Assembly (NCBI GenBank): GCA_031284195.1
Contig: JAITAI010000162.1
Coordinates: forward strand, 1-8,682
Direction of reading: 5' to 3'
Length of the DNA stretch: 8,682 bases
Source: Treponema sp.
Lineage (GTDB): Bacteria; Spirochaetota; Spirochaetia; Treponematales; Breznakiellaceae
Shown: positions 6,417 to 8,682 of the stretch, in pieces
Numbering within the stretch: position 1 is the first letter of the stretch
Layout: every line of letters starts with the position of its first letter
Translations under genes and position numbers: made by a program
The notes under the pieces: model-generated
The model's input: only the letters and a program-made list of their open reading frames with translations
The model's database searches: none
What the model was told of the DNA's origin: nothing

Positions 6417-6665
6417 ATGAGCCATAGCATGTACATAATCAAGAATCCTACTGTATCGGATAGTATATACTATGAGCGTTCCTATGGGGAGTTTTCTTTA
6501 TTTAACTATGACTGGACGGTGGGGATCCTAGGGGAACAAGTGCCGGATGAGGCATACCGGGCCTTTCAACGGGCCTGTTGTTTTTCCAAGAAGCGGTTTA
6601 CTCGCGGGATGGCCTTTGAAATGACTTTTTTTATGCTTTGTGGATCACTCCCTATTTTTAGATAG
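6417..6665 (+). CDS. Doubtful small ORF, hypothetical protein
   Basis: An ATG-to-TAG frame of 82 codons encodes a product I do not recognise. Its middle part (about 24-50, with FNYDWTVGILGEQ and VPDEAYRAFQRA) reads like ordinary protein, and its codons (GCC, CGG, GGG) resemble those of the upstream genes. The C-terminal third is Phe/Met/Cys-rich. There is no Shine-Dalgarno motif and no obvious promoter. It could be a remnant of a larger gene, or chance. It ends 34 bp before the ABC promoter. Confidence 0.22.
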   Translation: MSHSMYIIKNPTVSDSIYYERSYGEFSLFNYDWTVGILGEQVPDEAYRAFQRACCFSKKRFTRGMAFEMTFFMLCGSLPIFR

Positions 6666-6699
6666 ATGCAGCGACTTTTTTCGTGAGATCCTATACTAG

Positions 6700-6729
6700 T
6701 TGACAACTGGCTCTGGCTTGTTTTATGAT
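6700..6729 (+). promoter_or_regulatory. Sigma-70 type promoter of the ABC operon
   Basis: TTGACA (6700-6705) and TATGAT (6724-6729) are separated by 18 bp. The -35 is perfect and the -10 has one mismatch to TATAAT. Initiation would fall near 6736, giving a leader of only about 20 bases before the ATG at 6756. No clear operator palindrome overlaps it. Confidence 0.75.
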
Positions 6730-6746
6730 AAAAAATCATGTTTTGT

Positions 6747-6751
6747 GGAGG
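6747..6751 (+). promoter_or_regulatory. Ribosome binding site of the solute-binding protein gene
   Basis: GGAGG lies four bases before ATG 6756. It favours this start over the in-frame ATG at 6738, which would sit at the very 5' end of the predicted transcript and add six residues before the signal peptide. Confidence 0.75.
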
Positions 6752-6755
6752 ATTT

Positions 6756-8027
6756 ATGAGAAAATTTGGTTGGTATTTCTGTGTCACGGTACTTATCGTT
6801 GCCGTGGGAGGGTGTAGCAAAGGCTCAGGTTCAGGTGGGACTCCGAATAAATTGGTGGTTTGGTCTTTCACCGATGAAATCGGCGGTCTGGTGGATAATT
6901 ACTATAAGCCGGCCCATCCCAATATGACGATTGAGTATTCCCTCACCCCTACCGAGCAGTTCCCGAATAAGCTCGACCCGGTTCTTGCCTCAGGGCAGGG
7001 CGCGCCGGATGTGTTCGGTTTGGAGGATGCCTTTGTCCGCAAGTATGTCGAATCCGGCTTGCTACTCGATATTACCGATGTATACGAGGCGAACAAGGAC
7101 AAGATTCTCCGGTATCCCGTTGATGTCGGCAGTTATAACGGCAGAGTTTACGGTATGTCATGGCAGGCTACGCCGGGCGCGGTGTTCTACCGCAGGAGTC
7201 TTGCCCAAAAGTACCTCGGCACGGACGACCCTGAGGTAGTCCAGACGTATTTCAAGGACTTGGAGACCTTCCTTACAACAGCGGAAGAGCTTAAAACGAA
7301 GTCAAACGGCGCTTGCGTGGCGGTTTCCGCGTTCCAAGACCTGCTCATGCCCTATAAAGCGGCCCGCACAAAACCGTGGGTGGTTGACGGCAAGCTCTCT
7401 ATCGACCCGGCGATGGAAAGTTATCTTGATACGGTCAAGCTGCTGCATGATAAAGGCTACGAAGGCCGGGCGCAGCAATGGTCCGAAGGCTGGTTTGCGG
7501 GTATGCAGGGTAAACTCACGGATGAACGCAATGTCCCAGTTGAAGTTTTTTCCTATTTCCTTCCCACATGGGGTCTGCACTATGTGTTGAAGACCAATGC
7601 TCCTGATACTGCCGGAGACTGGGCGATGGTTCCCGGCCCCATGCCGTACCGCTGGGGTGGAACGTGGCTTGCCGCATGGAAGAACACCAAGAACCCTGAG
7701 GGCGCCAAGGAGTTGATCAGTTATTTAACAACCAATGACGCTTTCCTTGAAGCGTACGCCAAGGCTTCCGGCGACTTGGTTGATAATGTGGTGGTCGTTG
7801 ATAAGATTAAAGGCGACTTCTCGGAGCCCTTCCTTGGCGGGCAGAATCACTATGCGGTGTTTGCCGAACTGGCGCAGAACGTCAACGGCAAGCTTACCCA
7901 AGGTACCGACCAGGCCATAGAAGCCCTCTTCCTGGAGGCTACCAACGCCTATGTGAACGGTGAAAAAACAAAAGAGCAGGTAATCGAAGATTTTAAATCT
8001 CAGGTGAACGCCCAACTTGGGCTCTAA
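6756..8027 (+). CDS. ABC transporter solute-binding lipoprotein, family 1 (CUT1, probable sugar)
   Basis: The 423-residue product is the extracytoplasmic substrate receptor of a carbohydrate-type ABC importer. It has a short lipoprotein signal: basic MRKFGW, hydrophobic core to residue 17 and a lipobox VGGC with the lipidated Cys at 20, then a Ser/Gly-rich tether (21-30). The mature part shows family-1 features: LVVWSFTDE (33-41), a GAPDVFGLEDAFVRKYV block (83-99), YGMSWQATPGAVFYRR (132-147), and GGTWLAAWKNTKNPEGAKEL (301-320), where natural variants keep the hinge-side helix. Length is typical (about 400-440). The substrate cannot be deduced; aromatic residues W245, W272, W289, W300 and W304 fit a sugar site, by inference. 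It is first in the operon, before the permease gene. Codon use differs from upstream genes: Gly is mainly GGC/GGT and Arg mainly CGC. Confidence 0.93.
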   Translation: MRKFGWYFCVTVLIVAVGGCSKGSGSGGTPNKLVVWSFTDEIGGLVDNYYKPAHPNMTIEYSLTPTEQFPNKLDPVLASGQGAPDVFGLEDAFVRKYVESGLLLDITDVYEANKDKILRYPVDVGSYNGRVYGMSWQATPGAVFYRRSLAQKYLGTDDPEVVQTYFKDLETFLTTAEELKTKSNGACVAVSAFQDLLMPYKAARTKPWVVDGKLSIDPAMESYLDTVKLLHDKGYEGRAQQWSEGWFAGMQGKLTDERNVPVEVFSYFLPTWGLHYVLKTNAPDTAGDWAMVPGPMPYRWGGTWLAAWKNTKNPEGAKELISYLTTNDAFLEAYAKASGDLVDNVVVVDKIKGDFSEPFLGGQNHYAVFAELAQNVNGKLTQGTDQAIEALFLEATNAYVNGEKTKEQVIEDFKSQVNAQLGL

Positions 8028-8036
8028 GCGCTTGTA

Positions 8037-8090
8037 GGATTTTGAGCGTTTGCAAGGAATAGGTAGTCCCGGTGTAAACGATCAAAATCC
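8037..8090 (+). promoter_or_regulatory. Long intergenic stem-loop after the binding-protein gene
   Basis: GGATTTTGAGCGTTTGC (8037-8053) pairs with GTAAACGATCAAAATCC (8074-8090): 17 positions with 15 Watson-Crick pairs, one G-U and one G-A mismatch, around a 20-base loop. It begins 9 bases after the stop codon. No T-tract follows. The likely role is to stabilise the 3' end of the binding-protein message; that is inference from known binding-protein/permease operons. Confidence 0.7.
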
Positions 8091-8096
8091 AGTTGC

Positions 8097-8123
8097 CTCT
8101 TCGCCTGGCGAAGGGAGGTTTTA
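8097..8123 (+). terminator. Second stem-loop with a short T run, possible leaky terminator
   Basis: CTTCGC (8099-8104) and GCGAAG (8108-8113) form a perfect 6-bp stem with a CTG loop. It is extended by a T-G and a C-G pair (8097-8098 with 8114-8115) and followed by AGGTTTTA. The T run is short, so termination would be partial. The structure covers the first of two purine-rich motifs (AAGGGAGG, 8111-8118) but leaves the AGGAGG at 8125 free. Confidence 0.45.
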
Positions 8124-8124
8124 T

Positions 8125-8130
8125 AGGAGG
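8125..8130 (+). promoter_or_regulatory. Ribosome binding site of the permease gene
   Basis: AGGAGG lies four bases before the ATG at 8135. Confidence 0.8.
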
Positions 8131-8134
8131 TACC

Positions 8135-8682
8135 ATGAAAGCCAAAATCGGCGGGAACGAAGCGCAGCTCCAAAAATGGGGGTATTTCTTTGTTCTGCCT
8201 TTTGTCCTTGTCTTTGCGGGGTTCAACCTTTATCCAACAGTTTATACATTATTGCTTTCTTTCACCGATCTGAAAGGATTAAATCCCAGTTTCAATTTTA
8301 CCGGTCTTGCCAACTTTTCCCGGCTCATACATGATTCCTATTTTTGGGGAGCGGTTGGGAATACGTTTATCATGTGGGGCTGGAACTTCGTGCCTCAGAT
8401 AGGCATCGCGTTCCTGCTTTCCGTCTGGTTTTCCGACGTTACGTTGCGGCTCAAGGGATGCGGCGCGGTTCGGGCGATCATCTATATGCCGAACTTGCTG
8501 ACGGCGGCGTCCGTGGCCATGCTTTTCCGCAGCCTCTTTGCCTATCCTGTCGGCCCGGTAAATCAGTTTTTACAGAGCCTCGGCATCTATGCCGAGGTCA
8601 TCCGCGACGGGCAGCCCGTTCAGGAGGCGTTTAACTTCTTCCGCTCGGTGCCGGTTTCCCGGGGTATCGTCTCGTTTATCCA
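8135..8682 (+). CDS. ABC transporter permease, CUT1/MalF-like, 3'-truncated by the window edge
   Basis: From the ATG at 8135 the frame is open to the window end: 182 codons plus two bases. The product is an inner-membrane subunit of the importer fed by the upstream lipoprotein. The N-terminus has the usual CUT1 arrangement: a short charged tail (1-15), a first membrane segment (about 16-43) with FVLPF and NLYPTVYTLLLSFTD (31-45), a loop with FTGLANFSRL (55-64) and the WGAVGNTF block (71-78), a second segment (about 79-99), and a third (about 112-135) with YMPNLLTAASVAMLFRSLF (117-135). The insert at about 150-175 (GIYAEVIRDGQPVQEAFNFF) is hydrophilic and probably a periplasmic loop. The EAA loop that contacts the ATPase lies beyond the window. 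A strong AGGAGG supports the start. It follows the binding-protein gene by 107 bp with two stem-loops between, so it is probably expressed at a lower level from the same promoter. A second permease gene is expected downstream. Confidence 0.9.
   Translation, partial: MKAKIGGNEAQLQKWGYFFVLPFVLVFAGFNLYPTVYTLLLSFTDLKGLNPSFNFTGLANFSRLIHDSYFWGAVGNTFIMWGWNFVPQIGIAFLLSVWFSDVTLRLKGCGAVRAIIYMPNLLTAASVAMLFRSLFAYPVGPVNQFLQSLGIYAEVIRDGQPVQEAFNFFRSVPVSRGIVSFI

Larger units (their letters stand above)
6235..6699. other. Repeat-rich gap between rluB and the ABC operon
   Basis: About 465 bp separate rluB from the promoter of the ABC genes. In order they hold the second 33-bp repeat copy, a cluster of inverted repeats (6289-6389), a doubtful 82-codon ORF (6417-6665) and a short T-rich run (6675-6681). 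No tRNA, transposase or rho-independent terminator with a T-tract was seen after rluB. Confidence 0.6.

Overview
The window looks like a bacterial chromosome segment, most likely from a spirochaete of the Treponema type. This is an inference: it rests on a long TPR array with the NRG-x-AY / AI-x-D / LDP signature, a folK-scpA-scpB-rluB cluster, a lipoprotein sugar-binding component with a CUT1 permease, and moderately GC-rich codon use. No rRNA, tRNA, CRISPR array, transposase or phage gene is visible.

Layout. (1) 1-1331, plus strand: the 3' part of a gene for a protein built of tandem 34-residue TPRs; 13 units are visible and the 5' end lies outside the window. (2) 1425-3593, minus strand: an Sfp-type 4'-phosphopantetheinyl transferase gene followed by a phenylacetate-CoA ligase (PaaK-like) gene. 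The paaK-like gene converges on the TPR gene. (3) 3690-6234, plus strand: a tight cluster folK, scpA, scpB, rluB with overlapping or nearly touching ends. It joins a folate biosynthesis enzyme, the two kleisin-side partners of the Smc condensin and a 23S rRNA pseudouridine synthase. scpA-scpB-rluB is a widely conserved order. (4) 6214-6699: a gap of about 500 bp with a 33-bp tandem repeat that begins inside rluB and duplicates its stop region, a dense set of inverted repeats (6289-6389), and one doubtful 82-codon ORF. (5) 6700-8682, plus strand: a near-consensus sigma-70 type promoter, a solute-binding lipoprotein gene and the first 182 codons of a CUT1-type permease. The 107 bp between these two genes hold two strong stem-loops.

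How the parts work together. The ABC genes form an import operon: a lipid-anchored binding protein delivers a probable carbohydrate to a membrane permease. The second permease and ATPase are not in the window. The intergenic stem-loops probably let the binding protein be made in excess of the permease. The housekeeping cluster is compact and probably translationally coupled. The ABC segment has different Gly and Arg codon preferences from the housekeeping genes and is separated from them by the repeat-rich gap, so it may be a later insertion.

I did not find a clear, previously undescribed multi-gene system. The most promising non-standard signals are the structured repeat region after rluB, the paired stem-loops inside the ABC operon and the homogenised TPR array.
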